A DNA stretch of 64,000 nt from Pterois miles. Lineage: Eukaryota; Chordata; Actinopteri; Perciformes; Scorpaenidae. The notes under the pieces were generated by a model, which saw only the letters and a program-made list of their open reading frames with translations, searched no databases and was not told the DNA's origin. Of this stretch, positions 1-11,828 are shown one piece after another; position 1 is the first letter of the stretch; the number at the start of each line of letters is the position of its first letter. The stretch covers positions 153,501 to 217,500 of the forward strand of contig CAMQGK010000008.1 of NCBI GenBank assembly GCA_947000775.1, written 5' to 3'. The position numbers and the translations under genes are program-made.

Positions 1-124
1 TTTTGCTCGTGACACAGCCACAAGTACAGTCTCTCAGCTAAAATACTAAATATTCAGCAGTGAATTTATATGATTATTCTGATTATATTGTAATCTTTCT
101 AATTGTTTGCCTTTTTTTTGACAG

Positions 125-531
125 CAAGACTCCATCCAGTGTGCATCAGCAGTTGCTAAAGGAGATTATGCTGTGGTTTAAGATTCATTATCGGCAATCT
201 TTGGGACCTTAATGGATCTATGTGACCTCAGAAAGAACATCGTCTTCATTATCTGCATCCGTAAAACAGGAGCTGGAACAGTCTTAAAATTACCTGATTT
301 TTGTTGATGTTTTAATTAATTTAATCCGTCACACAGACAAAGGTGGAAGTTGTCTCTGCTGCACAGACATAAACAACACCTGAAAAGGAAAAGACAAAGC
401 TGTAAACACTCTTCTTGTGTGTATTTGTCATGTAGACAAACAGACAAAGAGACAGACAGCCAGAAAAAGCAGTGACAAGTTGATGACGGTGAGATCCTCA
501 CGGTGAGATCTTCACTCTCTCGCAGGTCACA
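125..531 (+). other. adcy4: probable 5' UTR exon sequence of the adenylyl cyclase gene
   Basis: A pyrimidine-rich run ending in ACAG at about 124 is a good splice acceptor, so the bases from 125 to the start codon are probably an internal 5' UTR exon, and the promoter plus any first exon lie left of the window. A second possible acceptor (ctctcgcag, ending 525) sits just before the ATG. Reading back in the ATG frame meets a TGA at 490-492, which supports ATG 532 as the first codon if this stretch is in the mRNA. Bases 1-124 look like intron. RNA data would be needed to choose between the two acceptors. Confidence 0.5.
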
Positions 532-1506
532 ATGCCAGACAAGTCGCAAGGTTTTCAGGAAAAGTTGAGGACTGGAGACGATGCGCCACAGGTGTGTTTA
601 GTGCCGGACATTGTGATAATCCCCAGTGATGGAGACGGCAGAACCACTGAAGGCAATATCCTGGAGCTTGATGATTTCAGTCTAACAAAATTGAAACAAT
701 CAAGGCAAAACAATGATATTAACATTTTGCCAGGAAATAACAGCTCAAATGATGCCAATTTAAACGCAAAGAATCCTACTGTTGGGAGGCAATCAGGACT
801 CGGTGGATCCCAGGCTTCTGTAGAGGTCGGTGTGGCTAAAACAGTGCAGGTTCCTGAACCTTTCGAGCCCAATACTTTGTTGAAGGGAACAGGTGTGACC
901 CCGCAGGCTACGGATCATAATACCTTGGGCAACTCATCCTCTGAATGGCCACAAACTGACAACAGTATGTCATCGCAAACAAATGGCTGCAGTGATTCTG
1001 ACTACAGCAGCTCAAGATCCAGTCCTGGCTGCACTGGTTTCAGCACTGACTTCTGTGACGAAGAGCTATCTGACCTGGATGGATGCTCCTTTGAAAGGAC
1101 AAAACCTGTCAAATTTTCGAAACCCATTTTAGACGCTTATGAAAAAAACATCGGATATAGTCCAGATAATACGTGTGATTCCACATCAAACTGTAAGCCA
1201 AAAGCTGAAAACTCACTCAGCTGCTGTTCACGTGCATATTCTGACATTTCATCCAAAGCTGCCAAAACAAGGGACAGCTTCGATGTCAGGTGGGACGACA
1301 ACTATGGAGACGAGAAGGACAGAGACGAGGACAGGCGGAGCACCTGGTCCAGGCAGAGTGTGAAAGAGGGGATGTGTTGCTGCTACCAGGCGTTCCACAG
1401 GGCTTTTCTGCAATGTGTGGAGGAGACTCCAGCTATGCTGTCTGGCCTGGTGTTGTCTTTGGCCTTCTGTGTAGCACTCATCGTTCTCATTCCCACCACA
1501 GGAAGG
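532..1506 (+). other. adcy4: adcy4 coding exon 1: long hydrophilic N-terminus plus TM1
   Basis: This 325-codon exon ends at AGG/GTGAGT in phase 0. Residues 1 to about 297 are polar and probably disordered: a Ser-rich stretch (SDSDYSSSRSSPGC), acidic clusters (DEELSDLDGC) and a charged DDNYGDEKDRDEDRR segment, followed by RRSTWS, which fits a PKA-type site (R-R-x-S/T). A CCC cluster (GMCCCYQ) follows, which could be palmitoylated (inference). Residues about 298-320 form TM1. Mammalian ADCY2/4/7 have only about 30-50 residues before TM1, so roughly 250 residues are extra. Codon-like composition and a single open frame to the splice donor support real coding. Confidence 0.85.
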
Positions 1507-4500
1507 GTGAGTGTGTGTGAGGGGATGTGCTGTGTACTGTATATACACACACACATTTTTAATTTACTTCACAACTTGTCTGTCTGTTGTTGTCATCTAG
1601 GTTTTTTGTCAAATCAATTAATAGTGAAAGTGGAAACAAATGCTAGCTTTTGCAAGTGGTATTGTAACTGCAAAGAACTTAATAATACATTATTCCATTA
1701 ATACGATAATTGGGCATAGCTACCAATAACTAACTGGGGAAACAAAAGCAGTATCCTCCTCCTGTTTTGGTTGCACAGTGGTTGACGCACTCCCTTTGTG
1801 CTGTAAATCAAGCCTTCATTTCTCCAAGAAATCATACCCACTGACAGTCAGAACTGCATTGTGAAAGTGAGACTTCTTAACGCTGGTGTCATTATTCTAT
1901 AGCCACAACATTTGCTTCATAATGATTAGTTAAAGCAAAAAACGTGCCTGTTGCCACTTTAACTTATTTATCAAGTAGTCCCAAAACATTCACTGTTTGT
2001 AAGTCTAATATTTTGGGGTTTGGGACTGCTGGTTGAAATAATTTGAAGTTGACACTTGTGAAATTTTGAATTTTTTTTGCTGACATAAAATGCTAGGGCT
2101 GACCTGAATGTTTAGACGCTTCGACCATTGTCATGGTAATCAACCTCCAAATGAGCATTCAAATGCTTCATTTTGTTTTGTTTTTTTACATAAGTATGTA
2201 ATAATACTGTGTAAATCGCCGAATAGCCCATGAAATAAGGAACAATCTCACAACATTATTCATATTCAACATTAATCATTATTGACTATTATTAATTCTT
2301 ATTATAAGTATTATTAGTTGTTCTTAGACAGGTATTGTTGTTTGTTGTGTGTAGAGGTACGTGTGTGTGCAGTAGTGCGGCGGCAGCACTATGACAGCCA
2401 TTAAAACAGAGATAGAGACAGACAGACAGACAGAAGAACATCCCAAAGCCCAAAGTCATATATTTAGATCTTGTTTTGTCTGATGAGAACCAAAATATAT
2501 TCAGTTTACTATTATATATAAAAGAAAAGCAGCAAGTCCTCACCCTGAACCAAGACAATGTGTCATATATTTTTCAATACTTTTGCTTGAAAAATGAGTC
2601 AGTTATCCAAAAAGTTGCTAGCCATAGACCCGTTGATTAATCAATTAATTGTTTGAGAGATGAGAGATATTGTAAATCAATTAGGGCTGTCAGAGTTAAT
2701 GCAATAATACATTAACGCAAACTTGTTTTAACATCATTAATTTCTTTAATGAATTAACACAACTTTGTTTTTAGGTTGTAAAAGGTTCAGTTTTAAAGCT
2801 AGAGTGAAGATACTGGTGTCCTATGAAACTTGAAAACTTAAGGAATCTGTTGGTGCCAACCATGTCAGGAAGCTAAATAACACTCCAGACTAGCGCTAAA
2901 TCTTGTCAAGGAAAAACGTGCATGGCCATTTTCATTTGGGTCCCTTGTTCTCTGACCTCAAAATATGTTACACACAAGTTACCACAAGTCTCCACTTTAC
3001 AGACCTGCCCACTTTATGACAATCACATGCTGTTTTTGGCAAGTCATAGTCAGGTCATTACACTGACACACTGACAGCTGTTGTTGCCTGATGGGCTTGA
3101 GTTTAATTTCCAATAGTAAATATGTGCAGTACATACATATGCATGAAGCAGCATATTCACCCACTCCCATGTTGATATGAGTATTAAATACATGACAAAT
3201 CTCCCTTTAAGGTACATTTTGAACAAAAGAAAATGTGATTAATTTGTGGTTAATCATGATCAACTATAGACAATCACGTGATTAATTATGATTAAATATT
3301 TTAATCGATTGACAGAAAGAAATATATTAGCTGCACCCCTGTATAATTTAGGAAAACTTTCATGAGTAAGGTATTTGTGATATTTTGCACACGTTTAGGT
3401 TACAGTTCAATACTGTAAGAGACATTAAAAGTAACTCTTCATCAGTGTCGTGATAGTCAGCACAAAAAGTTTTCCAGCCAACTTGGCCAGGGAATTAGAG
3501 CATTAAACCTGTTCTTTAAAAAACACCACAACATTCTTGTGCTTCAATTAGAGGGCACATAACGTCTTACTCCCACAAAACGATGGCATACATGAAAACA
3601 ATACATATGTAGGTCATCTGCATCATCCTGCAATAAAAAGACAGTCGACACACATTACTTACTTCTGCTGCTAATCGATTAGAATATTTAATCATGATCA
3701 ATCGTACATCATTAATTGTGATTAAATCATAAAATGGCAATACCAACAGCTGACAACAGCTGTCAGTGTGCTGACTTGACTGTGACTTGCCTCAGACTGC
3801 ATGTGATTATCATAAAGTGGGCATGTCTTTAAAGGGGAGACTTGTGGGTCCCAGAGAACCCATTTTCATTTACACTATCTTGAGGTCAAGAGACCCCTTT
3901 AAAAGTGGCCATGCCAATTTTTACATTCTTATGCTTCAAGTAGAAAGCATCTCACACCAACAAACAGTGGCACACATATAAACAATACATATGTAGGTCA
4001 TCTGTATCAACCTGCATTAAAAAACAGTTGACACACATTACTTACTTTTGATGTTAATTAGGGCAGTCAGTTGATTCATTTACACTATCTTGAGGTCAGA
4101 GGTCAAGGGACCCCTTTTAAAATGGCCAGGCAAATTTTTCCTCGCCAAAATTTAGTGTTTGGAGCATTATTTAACCTACTTTGTAGTATCACATGGTCGA
4201 ATTTGCATTTTTACCTCCGCGAAGGAGGTTATGTTTTTGCCGGCGTTTATCTGTCTTTTTGTTTGTTTGTTTGTTTGTTTGTCTGTGTTCAAGATAACTC
4301 AAAAACTTATGGACGGATTTTGATGAAATTTTCAGGGTGTGTCGAAAATGTGAAAAGGAAGAACTGATTTAATTTTGGGGGTGATCTGGAAGAAATCCTG
4401 GATTCTGGATCACTTTGAAATTTTCGTTAACATTGGGGTAAATGGGACCCAAAAAATTGTTTCTCAGTATCTCTGGTAATTGTTGCCCAAAGCTCATGAA

Positions 4501-6540
4501 ATTTGACTCAGGGATTTACAATGTGTACTTCTATCAAATCCCAAAGGCTGATCCAGATCTGGTCCAGATGGCGGATTTTATAGCAATTTATATAAAAAAT
4601 GGGGGTATGCTTACATTTTGGCCTACTGTGCATTTAATATTAGGGAGCTGCTGGTTTTTCAGCCAATCACATAGCGCTTTATACTGTATGTATGCTTTAT
4701 TTGTAGAATTACAGCTAGTATTATCTGCAAATAGTCACTGTGTTTAAATGTGTTTAATTATTCAGGTCTTTCTTCCTCATTTTATAGATTTCATGGATTA
4801 GTGGAAAGTTTGTTGGACGCAAACTAACCTGTTGAACACACTACTAATGAATTTTGTTAATAGGCCGCGGCATTGGAAGTCTTTGAAATTGTATGTTAAC
4901 ATCAGCAACAACAGCGTTAATTCCCTTGGAACAACAAGGAAAATTATTATTATTAGTATTATGTCATGTTGTCTCATTGCAAAAATGAAAACAGTGCATC
5001 AGCTGTTTAAAGCTCAGTCTGGCTTCCATGGCTGATTTATAAAGAATACATTTTAATTTTAGTCACTAGAGTAGAGCAGACAGGTACTTTTTGAATATAG
5101 TTAATCAAGATGTTTGAGGTGACATTTTCGCCAGTCACCACCAAACAACTAATTGATTAATTGAGAAGATAACTGACATTAATCAGCAATGAAAATAAAT
5201 GTTAGTTGCAGCCCTGAACAGTTGCCACACAGCATCTACTGTGAAGAAACCTTTGAAGAAAATTTTGAAGGTTTCACACGCTGCCCCATGCGACAGCAAA
5301 TCCAGGACGCAAACGTGACTTAGAGTTCATTTTTTAACTTTCAGCTTTCACCCATCTCTGCACAGAAGATAGATGTCCATGTAGCTGCTCTGTCAGTGTT
5401 GTGCGTGGTTCTCTGTTTGAGCACCATCCTGCTTGTCTGCCTACCCTGGCTGGCCACGGTGAGGCGCTGCGGAGGAGCCCTGGCCCTCTTCGTCTGGGGG
5501 ACGCTGTATGTCATTGCCATAGTCTTCATCTTCACTGGAGGACCCGTCACTACGTGGGAGCAGGTGAACAGGAAGCAAAAGAGACAGAAATGATGAGTTT
5601 CATTGTATTCTTTAACTGTTTTAACTCTGCATATCTCTTCATGTGTCTCCTTCTCAGGTGGCATTTTTCCTCTTCCTCACTTTAAGTGTGTACACAGTGC
5701 TGCCTCTCTCCATGGCCTGGGCCCTCATGGTCGGAATCTGGACCAGCCTTTCGCACATCATCATCATTAGCGTCTACGTCCCCATCACAAACCCAGAGAC
5801 ACCAGACCTAGTTGTGCAGGTAGAATTTTTCTGCATTTGAATAGATTTTAGTGAATAGTGCACATTCTTGTTTTTAAGCTAAATATGAAGCCAGAGCTGT
5901 GTGGGGTAGCTTAGTGTAACATAAAGACTGGAAAGGTCCAAAAGAATCTGCCTATAAGGACCTCTGAAGCTCAGTAATTAGCACAATGTATAAGATATTT
6001 CCATTTTTCTTTTCAGCTTCAGCTTCTTGCTAGATATAAAATCGTATCTTTCTCACAATTTATAATCACAGCTAAGTTAATGTCTATATTCGGGCCGTCC
6101 AAGTTAATGCAATCATTAAGCGTTACCACAAATTAATTTAAATTGTTAAAATGCTTATACTGGCATCATATGAAGCTATAAAACATAAGAAATCCATCAG
6201 TACCAACCTTGTCATAGTAGCTTGTGGTAAAGGAGGGTATATAATGCTCCAGACGAGGAAAAAGTGGCATTAGGGTTAGGCGATATTGAAATTTCCCTAC
6301 TGACAATATTGCTTTAAGAAAAAAAGAAGATATATGATATTTTCGGCTAAAAAAAAGCTGAAGAGATTTGCTGCTCCATAATAAAAGCTTTTAGACAACA
6401 AAATAATGGAGGACTTGTATTGTGAAGAATATAGGAAATGAAATGTATTCAGAACCATTTTACAACCGCGTCTGTCACACACACGCTTCCTCACTCTCTC
6501 TCTCTCTCTCTCATTCTCTCTCTCTCTCTCTCTCTCTCAT

Positions 6541-6609
<69 letters not shown>

Positions 6610-9600
6610 GACCTCAAGCACCAACACTTGCTAACAAACAACCTATGCATTGAGTTGTCTCTTAAAGGAGTTCACCACTTGTACAACACATTTTGTATTT
6701 AAAAATACATAATTCCCTGATGTTTTACCCAGTGGGGAATCATATCAGGCCTGCCAGATGCTGATTGGCCTGCCAATCATATCAGGCCTGCCAGATGGTG
6801 ATTGGCCTGCCAATCATATCAGGCCTGCCAGACTTTCAGTATTTTGGTGGAATCCCTGTATTCAACATATTGAATGTTGTTATCATGGACACCTGAGGAC
6901 CATTATTGTGGCCAATCAATATTGTGTCAAATGATAATCTTGTTCCATCACCTAAGCCTCACTGGTATGGTAAATTTCAGAGGTCCCTTGACCTCTGACC
7001 GTAAGATATGTGCACGAAAATGGGTTCTTTGGGTCTCCCTTTTACAGACTTGCCCATTTTACAATAATTACAGTGTGGGGCAAGTCTACAGTGTGGGGCA
7101 AGTCATAGTCAAGTCAGCATACTGACACACTAGCAGCTGTTGTTCCCTGTTGGGCTTGAGGTTGCTACATTATGATCTTAGCGTGTTTTTTATGCTAAAT
7201 GAAGTACCTGTGAGGGTTTCTGGACAATATTTGTCAGTGCTTTGTGTTAATTGATTTCCAGTAATAAATATATACATACGTCTACATAAAGCAGCATATT
7301 TGCCCACCCCCATGTTGATAACAGTGTTAAATACTTGACAAAAACCCCTTTAAGGTAGTAGTATAATTTAGTATTGGGTGAAAAACAAATACAGTATGTG
7401 TACATAATTATGTTTCAAATGTAAATGTAGACAACTATTTGCATGAGATGAGCACGTTTTGCATGTGCTAGAAAGAGTGTCCAAATTCAAATATCACATG
7501 TGAGGCTTAGGTCAGTGTGCATAATGCTGTGTTGTGGTTTGTGACCAGCAGGTTTTACAGTTACATCGGAAAAAATGCAAATGATCCGTGTCACTCTTTC
7601 TTGTTTAATGGAGAAGTCCTAAACCTGGTTTTACATAAACCGTTGTCTGTCCTGTAGTAAACAGCAGTGTGGTATACAGTTAGTAATAAAACACAGTGTA
7701 CAACTTCTAAGCAATAATTACTTACAGTGCTGGAAACACAATAGGATATCAATAAAGTATCAATAATCTCCTCTCCTCTGACTTCCTCCACAGCTGGTGG
7801 CGAATGCAGTTCTGTTTGTGTGTGTGAACTGCATCGGGATCTTCCATCTGTGGATCACTGAGCAGGATCTCAGGATCTCCAATCAGAAGAGAGAACAGTT
7901 TAGCGCTATACGCTCCCGGAAGGAAATAAGGAAATATCAGCAGGTTAAGACAAACTTCAAACTCATTAGAAAGTACAGCTTCAAATTAAAATGTTAAATC
8001 ATTTCCTTGACTTGTAAAGCTCAGTTTATTACAGTCCATGTCCACTTCTCATATAAAACACATCTCTTCTGGGCAGCTTGTTTCAGGTGCTCTGAATTTA
8101 AAATCATTATGTGTAATCACTCCTATTTAAGAGCTCTTTACCTGGACAGTCTGCTGGGTTTAAATATTGTATGTTTTATGGCTATTTGGTAAATAGATTA
8201 ATCATTCACTTGTGTGAAGCCCAGCAGCAACAGAACAGGTAAACCCAAATGGATACTATTCACAGCAAGAAAACAAACAGATGAGACATGGTCCACTATG
8301 TAAACATGACATTGATGGTCGCCTATTTCTTTTACAGTCTGTGTGAACAGATTGTCACTCCTCCAATGTCCCAGTGTAAATAGGTCTCAAAACTCATCAC
8401 CCACTGTCTCCACCGCCCCGTCTCACCCCTGTCCTCTCTGTGTCCTCTGTAACAGGAGCAGCTCCTCCTGTCGGTGTTGCCGCGGTATATTGCCATGGAG
8501 CTGAAAACGGAGGTGATAAAGAAGCTCTTCAAGCCCAAGAGAGATGAGGGGAATGAATCCAATACCCACAACTTTCACAGCCTCTACGTACGGAAGCACA
8601 AAGACGTCAGGTGATGATCATACTGTTATGCTGTTGAACAGGTGATGTTGAGTATGTTAGCTTTTCAGAGCGCGACATCTGAACCATATCTTTTATCTCT
8701 CCTGCCCAAGATGACTTTGCACTGAAACACGTACATTTTTAAGTGATGTGGTATTTGTTTTTTGCAAGAGATACATTTTTCACAGAAATATGCAACTATA
8801 CTACGCTAAATAGGTCTACTCTAAAGCTTTATATCAATATTTAGATGAAGTCCAAAGAGTGACATGAAGCTGAGTTTGTAGACACTTTCAGATTTTACAA
8901 CCTTATGTCACCTATGTTATATCAGTGGTTTCCAAAGCCTAAGTCTGTGGACACACTTCAGAAAAAAATGAGACAACGGCAACCCCTAACATTACCCCTC
9001 TGCAAAATTAAAAAAGTCAACATTATTGGATTTATCACTCCAATTATTAGACTTTGTCGTATGTAAATTTTTAGGGATAATCACGCATGTTTTAGAACTA
9101 AAGTTCCCATAATGCTTTGGCAGATGTATAGAGGGGCATTAATTAAGCAGAACTATTCATAAATTTGTGTGAACATTTGAGTAACTGTATCTCAATCCAT
9201 GTGCGCATAATCAGATTTGTAAATGTTTGAAAAAAAATTCTCCAAATCTGCATTCAGAGTGTATTGAGATTTGAAAATGTGTAGACAAATCTGTCATGCA
9301 TACATAGATATTAATGGCTCAAAAGTCAAAGTTTTTGCTTCAGAGCTGGAAATACAGACAAGTTGCCACTCAGCAGGTCTCTCAGTTGACTGCAAATGAT
9401 CTGCAAATGTGTGTGGCGGTTTATCTGTGTATTTATTGTTTTGCCAACCTACTTTAGATTAAACTACATCCACTTATGGATGATGAAAGCTAAATATGAC
9501 AGCTACAGTAGCATGGAAAGTAATATGGGGCACTGAATTTGATGAATTTACTGTTTATCAGTGTCTTAGCTCTGGGTCTAACCTGTCCTACTGCAACAGA

Positions 9601-11758
9601 AATGCTGATCCACTATGACCTCTGGTCGCTTTACAGCCACTAACTAAAGGTCCATCTCCGGAGCTGCCGACCGCTCTCCCAGCAGTCTCCTAGCAGCTGG
9701 GAGTGAGGTGTAGAGATGGCGGGCTGCACTAACTAGCTAATTCTTCTCTCATTTTGTGGTCTGATAGAGTAGATTAGAGAAGAGTAAATTCATCTAAAGT
9801 AGGTTGGAAAAATGATAGACGCACAGACAAAGCTCCACACGTGCAGATCTCTACCACGGCAGAAATGTATGCATTACTAATTTGTTTACAATTACAGCTT
9901 TATGTACACATTTACAAATCTCAATAAATCTGATTAAGCACACATGGATTCTAAATACACATTTGCAGAGTCCTGTATACATTCAAAAATCTCAGTACGC
10001 ATTTTGAGTATTTTTTGATATCGTATAGGCTATCGATCTGTAAACTACTGCAGATAAATTAGATGTTCTGCAGCACTGAAAGCCACTAAAAGCTGTCATC
10101 ATACAAATATGTGCATAACATTTTTGTCTATCTGTGTGGCTCTGTGTAGCATCCTGTATGCAGATATTGTGGGCTTTACAAAGATGGCGAGTAGCTGTAC
10201 ACCAGAAGAGCTGGTCGCTGTGCTCAACAAGGTCTTTGGCAGATTTGATGACATTGCCAAGGTGAAAATACAAACACATCCAGCCCAAAATAAAACATTT
10301 ATTTCTTCACAAAGGGCAGTTTTGTGTTGGTTACGAACTAGCTAAATTTGTATCTGACTCCCCATTTCTGTTTCCTTCTATCTGCAGAAGAATGGCTGTC
10401 TTCGCATTAAGATTCTGGGTGACTGCTACTACTGTGTATCTGGTCTACCTGATCCCATTCCCAGCCACGCCAGGAACTGTGTTCAGATGGGGCTGGACAT
10501 GTGCACTGCCATCAGGTCAGTTTTTTCCACAGTGTTATTTGTCTTTCCTCTTCTGTGATTATTTTAAATTGTTGAGGCTGATGGGTCCTGTAATGTGTGC
10601 TGTGTTACCTATGGTGCTGCTTGTTCATGAAACTATTTGGAAATGTGTTATTTGTTGTTAAGCACAGCTATTAATTGTTTGTTAGATAGGTTACTGTAAC
10701 GTCACTATTTTGGTGTGACCGCCATCTTTTGGCCAACTTGGACCACACCAGTACTTCCTTCAGTCCAGGAGGAGGAAACTTATGCATCTGACTGCTTTGG
10801 GAAAAAAAAACACATGATTTTGTACAATCTTAAAAAAATCAAAGTTTCAATACACATTGATACTGAATATTTGAATACTTTTCAATACTCATTTTCCACT
10901 AGAAATAAACAGGCACCAGCTGCGCTTTCTGCTTTCTCTTCCCAGCAAATTGACATACACACACACTGCTATTTATTTTTAAATAAAAATCTCTAATTTT
11001 ATGCTCTCAATATTGTCATTTTTCCCCATGGTATTGAAAATGGTATGAAATATTGATATTTTTCAAGTTATTGTATCAAAGTTAGAAATCCCAGTATCGT
11101 GACAATGCTACCTCAAAGTCATGTTTGCAGGCTCTCTTCCTCTAAACTAGGGCTGCACAATTAATCAAAATTTTACTGAAATCACAAAATGTTATTGCAG
11201 TATTTAAAAAATTGGCAATATTTGTTAAAGGCGAAATATGTGTCAAAATACCACTTTAAATTAAATATTGCTGTGCTGCAGAGATGTCCTTGTCTCTGTT
11301 TTTAAAATGACTGATCTCAACCTTTTTGTCGTATTAGCATTCTGATCTGTGTATGTCTCTGTGAGTGTGTATGTGTGTTTACTTTTACTTGGAATATCTT
11401 GTTGTTTTAATATATTGTGCTTTCTCTTCCTCTCTCTGGGTAATGTGCACTTTAAATAAGTTGAAGTTGATGTCTCTCCCACCTGATTTCTGTTTTTCCA
11501 GCCATAAAAGCTATTCAGTAGCACTCTTAATTTGCATCTGGTGTTACTGTTCTCTGTATAACTTCCTTGTGGTTCTCATGACACTGTTATGTCTCTACTC
11601 TTTCCTCTACGACTGAAATCACTCTCTATATTATAGCTCAAAGCACATAGCTACAGAGTGTGGAGGCGCCATAATACAGTATATATGCTATCAGTGTGGC
11701 CTTGTTGTGTTTACACCATGTAGAGTAAATGTAGAAATATTTGATTCTTTTGGTGTTT

Positions 11759-11828
<70 letters not shown>

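Larger units (their letters stand above)
1507..5344 (+). other. adcy4 intron 1 (3.8 kb), repeat-rich
   Basis: No gene is seen inside. It holds the repeats listed separately at 2683-3315, 3660-4200, 4214-4606 and 5110-5215. Bases 1507-2680 and 4610-5100 are AT-rich and show nothing recognisable; the reading frames there have no family resemblance. Confidence 0.8.
5345..7943 (+). other. adcy4: adcy4 coding exons 2-4: membrane domain M1 (TM2-TM6)
   Basis: Exons 5345-5563, 5658-5819 and 7794-7943 are all phase 0 at both ends (73, 54 and 50 codons). Exon 2 carries two hydrophobic spans (around VLCVVLCLSTILLVCL and ALFVWGTLYVIAIVFIF), exon 3 two more, and exon 4 the sixth helix followed by a basic linker (SRKEIRKYQQ) leading to C1. 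The FTGG-x-V-x-x-W-(E/D)-Q and SLSH motifs match the ADCY4 M1 domain as I remember it. Exons 2 and 3 are separated by an intron of only 94 bp. Confidence 0.93.

Noticed and set aside
532..1701. A 389-codon single-exon protein
   Set aside because: After 1506 the frame runs into intron sequence (GTGTGT, poly-T) past a strong GTGAGT donor; the matching phase-0 exon at 5345 continues the cyclase.
6422..6634. Open frame of Ser-Leu repeats
   Set aside because: Produced by the (CT)n microsatellite.
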